Shown: in pieces, positions 33,921 to 45,899 of the stretch | Layout of the letters: each line of letters begins with the position of its first letter | Position numbering within the stretch: position 1 is the first letter of the stretch | DNA from: Parascedosporium putredinis | Lineage: Eukaryota; Ascomycota; Sordariomycetes; Microascales; Microascaceae | Direction: 5' to 3' | NCBI GenBank assembly: GCA_949357655.1 | Contig: CASHTG010000021.1 | Location: 868,001 to 932,000 of the forward strand | Length of the DNA stretch: 64,000 nt | The notes under the pieces: model-generated | What the model saw: the letters and a program-made list of their open reading frames with translations, nothing else | Told to the model about the DNA's origin: nothing | Databases searched by the model: none | Made by a program: the position numbers and the translations under genes

Positions 33921-35041
33921 ATGGACCGACTTTGCCGCCTACCGCCGCCGTTATTCTTCCTTCTCCATGCGTTCCTTGCCCACGCTGGGGTAGTAGTCAA
34001 GCGTGACACGATCGGCGGCACTGATGCTGGTAGTAACGGAACTTTTGCAGCCATCACATTCCCAGGAAAGGATGCCACCTTAGTCACTGGGACTACAGTT
34101 GAAGTGACGTGGGAGAGAGGGGATGATGGCCCTCAGTGGGATGGCAAAGTGATGATGGAAGTTGCTGAAGCGAGCAGTACACCATTTACCAGTTTTGTCT
34201 ACGTCGACTGTAAGCCAAGTCCAGCCCCGAGCCCTTCCTTCTTCCATCCGCGTCCTGGAGAAGCAAAGGCGAGATGGCCCCTCGTTGGGATAAGTGCTTA
34301 CTGATATTGTAGATGACATCCCGTATGCGTCAGAGGCCCACAACTGGACCATACCGGAGCGCCTGAACCCGGGTTCTTATGCCATCCGCATCGTAAATTC
34401 CTCTCAACCTGCCACATTCAGCGACTCGCCAATATTCACAGTCATCCACGCCGCTCCGGTCCCCACCGAAGCCCCAGCCCCTCCTTCGTCCTCTCGGAAA
34501 GGCCTCACATCAGATGATATCATTGGTTTAGCGACCGGCCTCTCGGTTGCTGCTCTTGTCGCCGCCCTAGCGGTATGGGCCTGGCGGCACTCTAAGAATC
34601 GTGAAAGAAGAGGCATTCAAGGGAGTGCCGCACGTCAGTCTCATGGTTTTAGTGACGACGACGACAACTATAACGGAGCACCAAGGGGCGGTCTCGGAGA
34701 ATGGCAGGCTGTTAGAGGGGGCCGTTGCCATGTCACCCTCTACCATGGTGGAAACGGGGTCCGCTGCGGGAGAAGAGGGTATGGCCGATCTGGACAAGCT
34801 GCCGGAGGGAGTCATTAGTGGGTGGGCACCAGAGGGTATCCGCGTTGATCCTATCGAGCTGCCTGCGGAAGTATATAAGCGGTGGAGCGATGACACCCGA
34901 GAACGTGGTCTAGTTGGTATCGGAGAACGACTGGAACTAAGCGGCAGCCGAGGCAGAGATGGGACGGGGAACCCGGAGGTCCCTACTGAACCCCAAGCGC
35001 TAGGATCTTCCGAAACACCTGACCGGATACTCAACGAGTGA
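33921..35041 (+). CDS. Type I membrane protein with Kre9/Knh-like domain
   Basis: Exons 33921-34209 and 34313-35041 are joined by a 103-bp intron. The start at 33921 gives a clear signal peptide (PPPLFFLLHAFLAHAG). An ectodomain of about 120 residues follows with FPGKDATLVTGTTVEVTWER, YASEAHNWTIPERLNPGSYA and IRIVNSSQPATFSDSPIFTV. This is the pattern of the Kre9/Knh1 N-terminal domain found in fungal wall-associated proteins. A Pro/Ser stalk leads to a membrane helix at residues 166-187 (IIGLATGLSVAALVAALAVW). A basic stop-transfer and a 150-residue acidic cytoplasmic tail then follow (PIELPAEVYKRWSDDT). One G too many in the run 34717-34721 breaks the tail; removing it gives 338 residues exactly. 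It may sense or organise the cell wall; the function is inferred. Confidence 0.82.
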
Positions 35042-35497
35042 CAGAAGACGAGGAATGTTGGTAAGGGCTTGGAGGTGTATCGGCTAGAGGATCAAAGGTG
35101 GGGATGAGAAACGGTACTTCTTTTACGTGGTTGGGAGGATATTTTGGACTTTTTGTTTGGAGTTCGGTGTGGTTATGATATCCCTTACCGATCTCAAGCT
35201 TGGGACGGCTTTTGTATTTGTTAGACATGTATTCACTCTGTTTAGAAACTTTGAGGGATTGGATGGAGGCAGGCACGGAAATTGGATAGACGGGTAAGAT
35301 GTGCTGTCGCAGGACGGATATTTGATGCATTAATAGTGGTATCTAGGGATATAAAGTCCTAAGCACTATCTGCTGACACTTTGTCTATCAATGACACCCC
35401 TTCCGTTGATATACCTCTCCTCGTTCAATTCGCCCTTTTCTCGCATCGCCCCTTGCTGGTCCCACCATAACCGCTACATGGGGGTTCCTTTGTACAT
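35042..35497. other. Convergent 3' spacer
   Basis: 3' flanks of the Kre9-domain gene and the small basic protein gene. Nothing else seen. Confidence 0.5.
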
Positions 35498-36213
35498 TTA
35501 GATCTCGGGCTTGACGCCTTTGCCTTCGGCTTGACTGGCCGACTCGGTCTTGGGGCCAAGATCCTCGTCGTTCTCAGCCTTGAGGAGCTTGCGGAAATCC
35601 TTTTCCGACATGCGCTTCTGCTTCTTGGCCGGGGTCGTCTTGGGGCCCTTGTCGTGGGCATCGTGGTCCTCGGCGTCGGCCTTGTTGGCAGGGCGCTTGC
35701 GGCGCGTAGGCGTCTCGGCCGAGCCTGGGACACTGCCGCCGTTCCCGGCAGAGGCGCCGCTGGGGGTGCTGGGGCCGGGGCTGGCGTCGGGGAAGGCGGT
35801 CTTGCCGGTGTCCACGATTCGGCGCTTGAGGCGGGACCAGGTGGAGCTGGCGCTCGAGATGTTCTTGTAATTGCCGAGCTTGGCAAATTTCTCGAGATCA
35901 ATCTGTAATGGAAGAAAGGGTGGAAGGAAGGGCGGTGCCCCTTGGTCAGCGTCGCTCCTTCCGCTTTTTTTTCGGCTTCCATATGTGCGATATTGGTGGA
36001 AGGCAAGAGAAGGAAATGGGCGAAAGCAACGAACATGGGGAGGGATTTGGATGCTCGTAAAAGGAAACGGGGTATGGCAGAACTTACAACGGGGGCGTCC
36101 TTGAGGCACATGAAGGCCAGGCCAAGGAGTTTAGTGTCGCTGGCCGAAATCTCGGGCGTAGCGAGTCCAGGAGCCGCAGCTGCAGGCTTCTCAGGGGTGG
36201 ACTTGAGAGGCAT
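35498..36213 (-). CDS. Small basic nuclear-type protein, unknown
   Basis: Two exons, 36213-36088 and 35902-35498, give 176 residues with no correction. A helical block LLGLAFMCLKDAPVIDLEKF-AKLGNYKN is followed by a helix ending in TWSRLKRRIVD. Then comes a Pro/Ser/Gly linker and a strongly basic C-terminal part (TRRKRPANKADAE, TTPAKKQKRMSEKDFRKLL) with NLS-like clusters. This organisation is common in ascomycete proteins often labelled histone-H1-like, but I do not assign a function. The start at 36213 is the first Met after a possible CAG acceptor at about 36244. An alternative first exon from the ATG near 36594 cannot be excluded. Confidence 0.65.
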
Positions 36214-37074
36214 GTTGTCGGAATTGTTCGGCTTGGAGGTTTCCTGCTCGGAGAGGCGAGGGTTAGAGCGAGTCGGTTCGACTTTATCTTGATCAAGAGG
36301 CTCAAGATGTCCTGGGAGAGATGTGTATGTTTTGGAGAACTCACTTTTGATGGGTGGCTTTGTGTTGCTTCCAAACCTGATGTGGTTGTGTTTTGAAACT
36401 GGATGGAAGGGATGTGAGAAGAGAAAAAGAGGCAGGGGAAACAAAAGAGGAGATTGGGGAATGAAATGGAACAAGGGAACGGGTAGGCACCAATGTTGGA
36501 TGAACATCATCGTGGAACAGACTAGAGGAGTGGTGATCGTGAGTTGCTGGACTGTCTTAGGCAGGCCAGGGGACGTGTTGGTTTGGCTAGCCATCTTGTG
36601 CTTCAAATGAGGAAAGACTCGTGAAGGTGAAATGAAAAATAGAGGTGTAGAGTTACATCCTCAAGTTGTGGATTAGAGTATTTTGCTAATTTGATCCTCT
36701 AGAGCTTGGCCAAGCTGGGGGATCTACCTGGCTGCCCAGATGGAGCAGGCTCTCTAAGGCTAGCCATCATTGTGGTGGCACAAAGAGGGAGCCATCAAAT
36801 GAAGGCTAATACAAAAGCCGAAAGGGTGAAGGAGACAGAAGAGAAGGCGAGTAAAGAGAAGAAGGAAAAAAAATGTAAAGTGACCGTCTATACATGGATA
36901 GCATCATCCTGACCCTTGCCGCCCATAAATATACAAAGGAAATGCCCTGAGTTCGGGTTAGTGAAATAATAGCCCACAAGTAGTGTACAGCGTAGAGCCC
37001 GGGGTGGCGAATGCCCGGAACCCAAGCGAGGAGAGAGGGACCGCCTCCCTCTTCGCTTCGTAAAATCATTAGTT
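36214..37074. other. Upstream and 3' flank region
   Basis: Upstream leader and promoter of the small basic protein, possibly with 5' UTR introns, and the 3' UTR of the mitochondrial ATPase. No separate gene supported. Confidence 0.4.
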
Positions 37075-39298
37075 CTAGTTTTTCTTTTCGTCCTTGTCGT
37101 CCTTGCCGTCGTCTTCCCCGTCGTCTTCGTCGGCTTGCTTTAGTTTCACGACGACGCCTCCGTCCCTCCATCCTCCGCGGCTGATGTGATACTCTCCGCC
37201 GAGAACAAGGTCCTTGGCCACCAGCTCGCGCGTGCGGCCGAGCGACTCGATATCGGCGATGCGCTGTATCGTGGCTGCGAGGTGCTCTCGGAAACCTGGC
37301 TCGGAGCAGATTTCTTTAAAGGCGTAGTGCATGGGTACGGAGCTTGCGCGCACGTCGGCGGACGCGGTGATGGAGAAGAGGTTGAGGTTGTCAAGTTGGC
37401 GGATGAAGTCGCACCGCGTCATGATCTCTTGGGCTTTGTGAAAGGGGTAGGTCGGGAGGACATGGCCGATCCGAGGGTCATAGGTCAACTCCATTTCTTC
37501 TTCTTTGTCGACAAGCGCAAGGGCGAGAGACATTGCGGCAGCCTGCCGTGGTGCGGGGAGAGTGTTAGCAATGCTTCAGCGGTTGCTTCGCGGCAGCCCA
37601 AGCTCAGAAAGATCAAGTGTCTACATGTACTTACAGCCCACTTTTGCTGGTCCATAACGTCGTCGTCCATCTCAGCACCCAGGATCCAACACTGGTTCAA
37701 GAACCACTTCTTCTCGATGTCAACTATCGAACGGCAGGTGCTCATCATGTCATAGCTTCTCGCCACCCGGTTGAGAAAGCTGAGGCGACCGCCAACCATA
37801 TCGTATACTCGTTCAAAAACCCACTCGGGGATTTCCTCATTGTAAAAATGTTTCTCGCGGTACGTTTTCAAGGCTGCTAGGGCTTCCTCCCTTGGCAGGT
37901 CCATGACGGGAATGACTTCCATCCTGGTGGCAAGTTGTTTTAGTCTCTCATACACCCAGTAATCATCACTGTTGAAGACCAGCGTGACGAGGTTGGCTGC
38001 CGCCCACTGTTCAGCGCGCTGTTGGAGCAACTCGATGAGGTCCTTTCCGTCTTCGTCATCTCGAAGAAGATGCATCTGGTTGATGATAAGAATGAGCGGC
38101 CTCCCACGCGTCTCCCTGTTGACAAGGGCCACCTTTTCTAGCTTATTGAGGGCCCTTTCGATGTCGAGGAGGGCCGTCGAATCTCTCGGGCCGCGTTCAC
38201 TGAAATAGCCGCCAATGTAGTCCTCGTGAAACTCGAAATCGAGGGCTTTTCCTAGGCGTATCCTGACAATTTCCAAGTCTGAGTGTGCCTCAAACATGGC
38301 AATGCCTTGACCGTCGACCTTGCGCATGGCCTCAATCAGCATGCTGCTCTTCCCCGTGCCTTTGTCGCCGATTAGTAGGTAGTAGTGGCCGGAAACATCC
38401 CCGGCGAGAATCTCGTCAACGTGCTCCTGTTCTTCGCGGAATACCCAGCGGCCATCTGCGTGGCCTGTTGATGGCACACCTTTGGCCAGCGCCGCCAGGT
38501 CTAGCACGGGGTCTCCAGGCTCGAAAGCCCTGGTCATCTTCTTGAGAACGATGCGCTTGTACGACTTGTGGTACGCGTAGCCAGCAAAGGCAAAGCCCAG
38601 CGCTAGAACGAGGATGGATGCCAAGGTAGTAGCGGCAGACTCGCCCATCTTTCGGAGGAGACTGGGCTCCTCGGGTGGGAAGGGATTGCCATTGGAACGT
38701 CTATCTTGACCTCCACCAATGTAGTCTGCCCGCGAAGTTAGTGCCATGCAGAAGAAGAAGAACCATGTCATGCAAGCAGTGGCTCCGTTGGAGAGTATCA
38801 GGGGGATCATAGCTTGACAGTTGGAGAGGGAATGACATAGCAGAGGTGAAAGGAATACAAAAGGTATCTATAATTTATACGGGGGACAGTGCGTGATATG
38901 TGCCCTTCTCTGAGACGTGCGATGCTTGCAAATCGACGAGTCCGCATAGAATAGACGGCGCGAGCTGACACACATGCTCACGGAGGGCAAGGCTCATCTC
39001 TACCAGCAGTTCCTTGCGGATTTCCACAACAAAACAATCTTGACTTGGTTCCAGTATGGGGAGGACGAATCTGTGAAAAGAGAAGGGCACTGGTAGCTTG
39101 GGACTTACCATCCAAAGGTCCGCGGTTGGTAGATTGGGTGGAAAATGCAGCTAGTCTTGGCCGCGACTGAGGCTGCAGAGTTGAGATTCGAGGAAAGTCA
39201 ATCCATTGGCACCCTGACCAGGCCACTGGGGATCTTGCCAGAGGTATTTGACGAGAAGCCCGGGTGAGGGTGAAGCGGCCACCGAGCCTCAATAGCAT
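37075..39298 (-). CDS. Mitochondrial inner-membrane P-loop ATPase, uncharacterised
   Basis: Three exons, 39298-39109, 38725-37635 and 37542-37075, sum to 1749 nt, giving 582 residues without correction. The first 60 residues are basic and acid-poor (MLLRLGGRFTLTRASRQIPL), a mitochondrial presequence. A membrane helix at about 94-114 (ATTLASILVLALGFAFAGY) follows. An AAA/STAND-type ATPase then begins: Walker A GDKGTGKSS at 183-191 and a Walker B-like strand LILIINQMHLL at 274-284, where Asn-Gln replaces the usual Asp-Glu. VTLVFNSDDYWVYERLK corresponds to sensor 1. The C-terminal half (LPREEALAALKTYREKHF, GGRLSFLNRVARSYDM) resembles the lid plus winged-helix part of ORC/archaeal-type ATPases. 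A highly acidic, Lys-ended tail closes it. The role is unknown; a chaperone or scaffold in the intermembrane space or matrix is possible. Confidence 0.82.
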
Positions 39299-41601
39299 GT
39301 CAGGCGACTGGCCGGGACCATTGACGATGCGCTGGTGATGATGATGATGATGATGCTTGAGTCTAGTCCCCGTTCGGGGGAGAAAAAAAGGGCGGAAACT
39401 GGCGGAGGTGTTGGCGGGCGGTGGTGGATGGTCAGCACCTTAAATCCTTGAACCAAGTACCGAGTTGGGGTTCACACAATACATCCAATCCTGGGTGTCA
39501 TGGTATTATTATCGTTCCTGTGGTTCAAAAGGGGCTGCAGCAGTGCAAAGGGAGGGCGCAAAGGGGAATATTGAACATTGGAGCGGAAAGCGGACCTTGT
39601 GGTCGGGGTCATCGACGGAAGTGGGTAAATTTGACAAAACGTCAAGGTGCAGAAGTAGTGCAAACTAAACAAAACGCGCCGGTCGAATTGGTCTCGTGTC
39701 AAGACAGATGGGCCCAGCTTTGGTGCTTTGGTGGAAAGCTTGGGTGGGTAATGTTCGTTCTTTGTCTCGCAGCCAGGACTAGGACGAGGGTGTACTTTAT
39801 TGCGTCACAAATTGACGCGGGATGTTGATGTACACTACCACCTCGTACAGCTCCCATGAGACTCGATCAATTTCCCTTTGTTTGAGTGGCACCGCAATCA
39901 TTTTCGCGATTCAATTCCCGCTCGAACGGTGTCCCGCCCCTGTCCCGTCGATCATATGAGCAACAGGGGCAATATGGAATCCAAGATTTTCAGCGATGAG
40001 AAAGAGATAGCAGAAAGACAAAGATCGATTAGTTACTACAAGTAGACGGCCAGAGCTTGAAGACACTGCTGTCAACCAGGCCATTTGTTATTTCTTTCTC
40101 TCTTCTCCTCCCTGGACGCCAAAATGCCTGCTCTCAACCATGCGAGCTGAATCAAATCCCCATGTTGCGCGCACTCCACTCGAGTAGAGTATCAGGGGGC
40201 TGTGCACCTTGAACTTGCTGCAAAGGCCTCCAACCTAACTCGAGCCATTGCTACCCTAGTGCATGGCTTCGAGCCACTCTATTGGGTATGGACAAGTGTT
40301 CAAGTACATGCCGAAAATCTTGTCAGTCAAGCCGTCTGCACTCTGACTGAAATGAGCGAATCTTCCATGGCATGGAATGCGGGTCCCGAACTCCACTCGC
40401 TTCATGTCCCCATTCGACGGAGAAGGATCTGCTCCTTGTCCCAGTCTGGCTGAACTGACGGATGGATTGGCAGCTTGCGTCTATTCAGTAGGAAAACAGA
40501 ATTGGCTTATCCTCGCCAGCCAAGCCATGACCATGAGGTGGAGCTCCAGCCGACTTTCTGGGTAATCAGAGGCCGCACATACCATCAAATACTTCGCACA
40601 TGGGTCAATGGCGTTCTCAATGTTCTTCGTATTCCTTGCTTGTAGGGAGTACTTGCTGGAACTACCTGCCTTGACAGCCGGCACACAAGCATTCTCAGAC
40701 ACATGCACATGCCCCAAAGCCAAGAAATGATGCGTCCGATTGATCACCACTATTGCTCCATGGATGCTCAGCGATGAGGGCCGTTTGCCCCACTCTCAAC
40801 GACCATTGCCCGTCGAGGCTTCCAACTCATGATATTATCAAATCACCAGACAGTTTATCATGGAGTGAAAACTAATCGTGCCTCGCCCATTCTATCTTTT
40901 TGGTATTACATGCGCTCGTGCTCCCGACTCTGAATCGAGGATTTATTCGGTGGCTATTCTCCTTGAGAAGAACATCGGAGCGAGGATGGGTTCATGATTT
41001 CGAAACAATGATAGTACATGTATTGAAGATGTCGAGGTAGGCTCGGTATAGCCCCCATCTTGATAAAGGACTCTCTATAGGTGTATCCCAGCATGGGACA
41101 AGGAGCCCTCCATGGCCAATTCTTCTCTAACCTTCCTAGGTGTCAATAGAGAAGGAGTAAGTTAGCTTTAAAGGGTTGAAAAAGAAAATGTAATGGATAG
41201 CTATAACATGCCCTCTCTTGCTCCAGTCCCCTGCCCATCAAATGCACCTTCCTCCTCAAAGAGTTGGTGATTCATAAACCACAGGCTTTGAAAATCATGT
41301 CAAATCTCTACTATATAAGCTGCTATTCTCCTCTCCTACGCTCCCTTCTCGCCTCCCTCACATCCTTTCTACATACGTGCCCACACTTACATCCAAGTTG
41401 TTTTCCTTCATTTCCACTCAACGATATACTCTATAAGAGCAACGCATTGCCAGCATTTCTTCTCTTCTTCAAACCCCTTTCCTGCTTTTGGACTCCTCTA
41501 CGAGCCTAGGTGTGCCTGTCTGACACCTCATTGCCTTCGACCACACGAAAATCAACCATTCTTGGCTTGTTGACCATCGCCCTGGCGTAAGGCGCTTCGA
41601 C
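39299..41601. other. Gene-poor 2.3 kb region
   Basis: Contains a GAT trinucleotide run at 39337-39355 just upstream of the ATPase start and the promoter of the 41.6-kb gene (CT-rich from about 41310). No conserved protein, tRNA or mobile element recognised. Confidence 0.45.
39337..39355. repeat. (GAT)n microsatellite
   Basis: Six GAT units about 40 bp upstream of the mitochondrial ATPase start codon, so within its leader or promoter. Confidence 0.85.
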
Positions 41602-44598
41602 ATGCATCTGGGCCCTGGTTACCCGAGTACGGCCGCTACTAATACTGGTCTTAATGAACGACCTCTAGTGTCTAGGAGCGAGCCACCCGCTTCAGCCCAT
41701 CTAGAAAAGGAAGAAGAAGAAGAAGGAGAAGAAGGAGATAGAGAAGCTAAAGCTCACTCCACAGTTACCGCAGCCGCCTTTCATCGACACCCATTAGCGG
41801 ATGGTCTTGGAATGGATGACCGGGAACTCGTGAGCATTGGACTAATCATCCCAGCCGCCGCTGGCTCGTTCGAAATTCCCGATTCACACACCGTCAAAAG
41901 GGTAGAACAGGCGAGGGGCATGGACCAGGATCCAAGGCCCAAGGACGGGAAGAGCCAATTGATATCGAGATCAGACAAAACTGCAGTGTCCGGACAAGCC
42001 ACGCTCCATGAAAGGTCGGGCTGTGGACAGCTTAGAAAATGTGACACGGCCTTGGCTATCAGAATGCCCTTGAGCTGCATCACATCAAAGACGCTAGAGT
42101 CCAATCTTGATCTCGTCGCTTGCTCTTCTCGCCAGACCTCTGCTGAGGTTACAACGCTCAATTTTTCAAAACCTCTTGGGCTACGACCACCACTTGAGGC
42201 GTTTCAAGATGAAAATTTACCACGGAATGGCACCGACGGCCGCGCTATCAGCCCTCTAGAGTATACACGTGCTTACCTGCTCGAGAAGGCGCGATCCGAA
42301 CGCGAGGACCCTATCAACCTTCTCCCACCACCTGATACGCATTGGTGCTGCGAACAAGATAGAGAAGATTTATCGATTCACTTGCGAGAATCAAGCTCTC
42401 CAACCGCCACCCAGCTTGCCAATCTCACACAATATCCTTCCCCAGCTCAAAACCCATCGTGGGGTCAAGGCCCGCATCAACAACCCTCACCACAGTCCTC
42501 CGTCCACCATACCAGCGCGAACAAGTACTAGAAGTCCTTGGTTCATGCCGAATTCGTCTTTTCCTGGAAAAACTGGCTAAGCGCGGTTCAAGCAATAAAT
42601 CCAAACTCTTTCAAGGCCCGGCTGTTGTTTTCCGCAGACAGGACCTTGAGGCTCCCTTGCAGAACTCGGCTTTTCTGAACCCTCCGGTAATTCCCATGAT
42701 CAAATTCGATGACTTTAGCTTGCCGCCTTCCATGTTTACAGAAGACGAAATGGAAATCCAAATAACCCCGCTTGGGAACTCTCACCAGAGTGATTCCGAA
42801 AGCCCTCTGTTTACGGCAAATGTCACCCCTACGCTCAACAACACCGGAGAAGGCCCGGTAGATATATCCGTACCAGCAGAGTGCCACGGAACTCACAGTC
42901 ATGAAGGAGATAGCGCTGTTAGGGACGCTGCAAAGGACTTGGCTGTTCTCGAATATAACGGAGAGCAGAAGGCTGCACCTGCGTCATCCGGCCGAGGACC
43001 TGCCCTATCACCGGGTGGGCGATTACCATCAGGCCAGATTGTTACTCCAGTCCGGCTTCGACCCGACTCTCCAGTTCTTTCGCCGACTCTTTTGAGATGC
43101 TTCAAGAAAAGTCGCCACATCCCCCTAATAGGGAGCTGCCAGAGTTGCCAACGACTCCGGGTGGGGCGGCTTCCCAAACCCCATCGAGTTGCTATACCCC
43201 GAAGGTGATGCCGAGATACCGCGTTGCGGTAGAGTCACCCACCCCCGTTCCTCGGATGAGGAAGGGATTCTCGTTGAACGGCTCTGACAATTCCCCTCTT
43301 CGAGGCTCACTCAAGCAGCAGGAGATTTTGCGGCCGCTGTTGAGTGTCCAAAATGTGGATGGGCCACGTCCCCCATCCCACCAAGAAGCCCTCGACGCCC
43401 AGAGGCGAAGGCTTACTTCGAAATTTTGGAACGAGGACCTAGTGCTTGGAGATCTGGCTCTGGCGAGTCTCTATCTCTTGCATCGTCTCATACCCGGACT
43501 TTCATGTCTCGGCCGCCTCTTACAAATGAAACATTCATCTCGCCCGAGGCTCCAGTCGGGAACCCTTCTTCCAAGGGAACCCAAGTGGACGGACCGGGCC
43601 TAGTAGGTGGAATTAATGTGCCCGCGGAAGCACCAAGAGAAAATGGGGAAAAAGAGGACCAAGGAGGGTGGCTCCGACAGACGAGGATGGATGTTGGATC
43701 TAGGCCAAAGCGGGCCGACTCCGTTCGAGCTGCTTTACCTAGCGGCGTGGCTTCAATCTCGAGGAAGCTGTCAAAGTTTGATTTTACGATCACGAAACGC
43801 GACTTCTCAAACTCTACGAGCCAAGATCCGGCCGACGTTTCTGCATCAAAGCAATTGTCTGGCCCGAAAACACCCCTGGCTATACTGAGCAACCCCGAAG
43901 ACACGACCACTGGGGCGTTTTTACACCCTAGCATGTTGTTGTCAACTGGCAATGGGGGAATCATGGATATCGAAAATGCAAATGACCCTTTCAGCAGCTC
44001 CGGCCCCGGATAGAACCCAACGGCCTGCCGCAGCAAGTCTACTGATCGAGAGGACAGCTGGGAAATTTCGATGTCATCTGAGAGAGGGCGCATGTTTGAT
44101 CGATTCTCGAAACGCTCTCATTCTGTGCGCCTGTTGTTGAAAAATAAGGCGAATGATAAGCTACGCGAGGAGATGGAGGAGGTAATGGACCTGACAGTTC
44201 GCCTCAACAACCTCGGAAGAGGGCTAGACGCGCAGCGCATGCCTCCTCCCAGGATGAAGAAGACTCAAAATCTACAAGGTCCGGTTACAAGCACTAGCAC
44301 GCCTGACGAGCCCATGAGCTACGTTGTCGTGGCAGGAAAGAATGGGCCTGAGATAGTGCCGCAGGATGAGGCTGGCGTCAAATCGTACTTTGACGAAATA
44401 GACACTACCCCGGCGAGGCCGACGCTTCGGGGTAAGTTGCATCACTTGAAGGCCAGGCTCTCGAGCGGATTTGGGAAACTTCGTGCTTCCTCGCATGGAC
44501 ATGCAAATGAAGAGGAAGTCGCACGTAAAACTAGCGGCGACGGGCGGAGACAGTCGCAGACACCACTTGGGGATCTCTCCGGTTCTCGAGTCCCTTGA
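41602..44598 (+). CDS. Uncharacterised low-complexity protein, frameshifted
   Basis: Overlapping open frames on the plus strand together look like one roughly 1000-residue gene. The start at 41602 has an AT-rich/CT-rich leader. The N-terminal part has an EEEEEGEEGD acidic run. A more ordered block SPLEYTRAYLLEKARSERED-INLLPPPDTHW recalls a widespread ascomycete family of unknown function. The middle is Ser/Pro-rich (MIKFDDFSLPPSMFTEDEME, RELPELPTTPG). The C-terminus is helical and basic (FDRFSKRSHSVRLLLKNKAN, REEMEEVMDLTVRLNNLGRG), then LRGKLHHLKARLSSGFGKL. Frame changes fall near 42340-42530, 43070-43090 and 43400, and a stop at 44011-44013 interrupts the last part. All are consistent with single-base losses like those in neighbouring genes. 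Treating it as one gene is inference. Confidence 0.55.
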
Positions 44599-45899
44599 CT
44601 TTGGTAGCCGCCCCTAGCGCTCCGAGCTTGCAGTTTGTCCGATTCTCTAACCTCAAGATCGGGTTTCGTCCATCGCGGGATAGCAACGGATGCTCATCGA
44701 CGATGGGGACGTCTCGAGGGAGTGTTCTAGGAGGTATTCGAGCTGGCAAAGAGCTGGAGGCTCCAACTGTCCCACGAGTTCCAGCACGGCCCCATGAACG
44801 AGCCCATAGCCATCTTGGCTTGTAAAAGAGGGAAGGGGAGGGGGGTTAAGACGAGTCTGGACATTGACGCCAGAAAACAGCCTGCTTTGGTACGTATCAA
44901 GTCTGGACATGCTCGGCGACGAGTGGGATTTGAAGTGTGCTGGGTGGTGGTATATCAATTTTGTGTTCGCTTGGATTCCTCCACAACCCAAAGGAGATTG
45001 AAGGCAACTGGATGAGAAGATCCTGTGAATTGAGGTGAAAGAGTAAAAACTTGTGTAGATAGCCTTTGGTTCTATCTGACTTGACTGATGTTCCTTGTTT
45101 TAAGAATGAGGTAGTATGATGAGCTTAAACAGAAATTGAACCATCAAATTACTCAATGTTTCCAGTCTATGACTTTAGTGATTTTCAGGGTCTGCTCTGG
45201 ACAATCCCTGTCATTGTCTGTACCTTCCCAGAAAATTTCCGAATGTTCTTGGCGCACCCTTTCAAGCAATTGTGGCCTGCACCTGCTAAAAGCTGTTTCT
45301 TTATGCAAGTACCTTGAACGGTGAGGCGACCTAGTTAATACTGTGCGCGCAGACGAAAGGCGAAAGGGGCAGGAAGCTCTGGGATCGCGACCTCGTTTTT
45401 TTTTTTCTCTTTCCGCTGGCTAAGCTGATACCCCTCGACATGTAACTTTTATTGCTGCCGATAACAACATCGCAAAATCCCACCTTTTTTTCCTTTTCTG
45501 AGAGGCCACTCAAAACGATCCTTTATCGACATTTTAGCCCCACGAATCCAACTCGCGCTGCGTGCCTATTGGCAGATTTGGTGAGGTGCGCAGTGCTCGA
45601 CTCTCGACTTCATATGTCTTGGACTGTGACTACGAACCGGCTTATCTCGCAACTACCAATCGCATTTCTAAACCAGCACACTTGCGGCTCGCAGCTCGGT
45701 ACTTCCCCGAAACCTCGTCGGAACCGAATGTGGAAGCCCTCCCGATACGATCTGCTACCCCACTCGCGACTGCCCGGAATCTAACGAGACGGCATCGACA
45801 ACCCATACTCTACGCCTATCGCCTTGGTCGCGGCTTCGCGAGGGCCCTCTGCGGTACGCGGCAAGAAATAGCACAAGGCTGTAGGGCGAGCTTTCGAGC
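44599..45899. other. Intergenic region
   Basis: 3' flank of the low-complexity gene and promoter/leader of the Reb1-like gene. A T-run of about ten lies near 45397-45406. Open frames here carry no recognisable motif. Confidence 0.45.
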
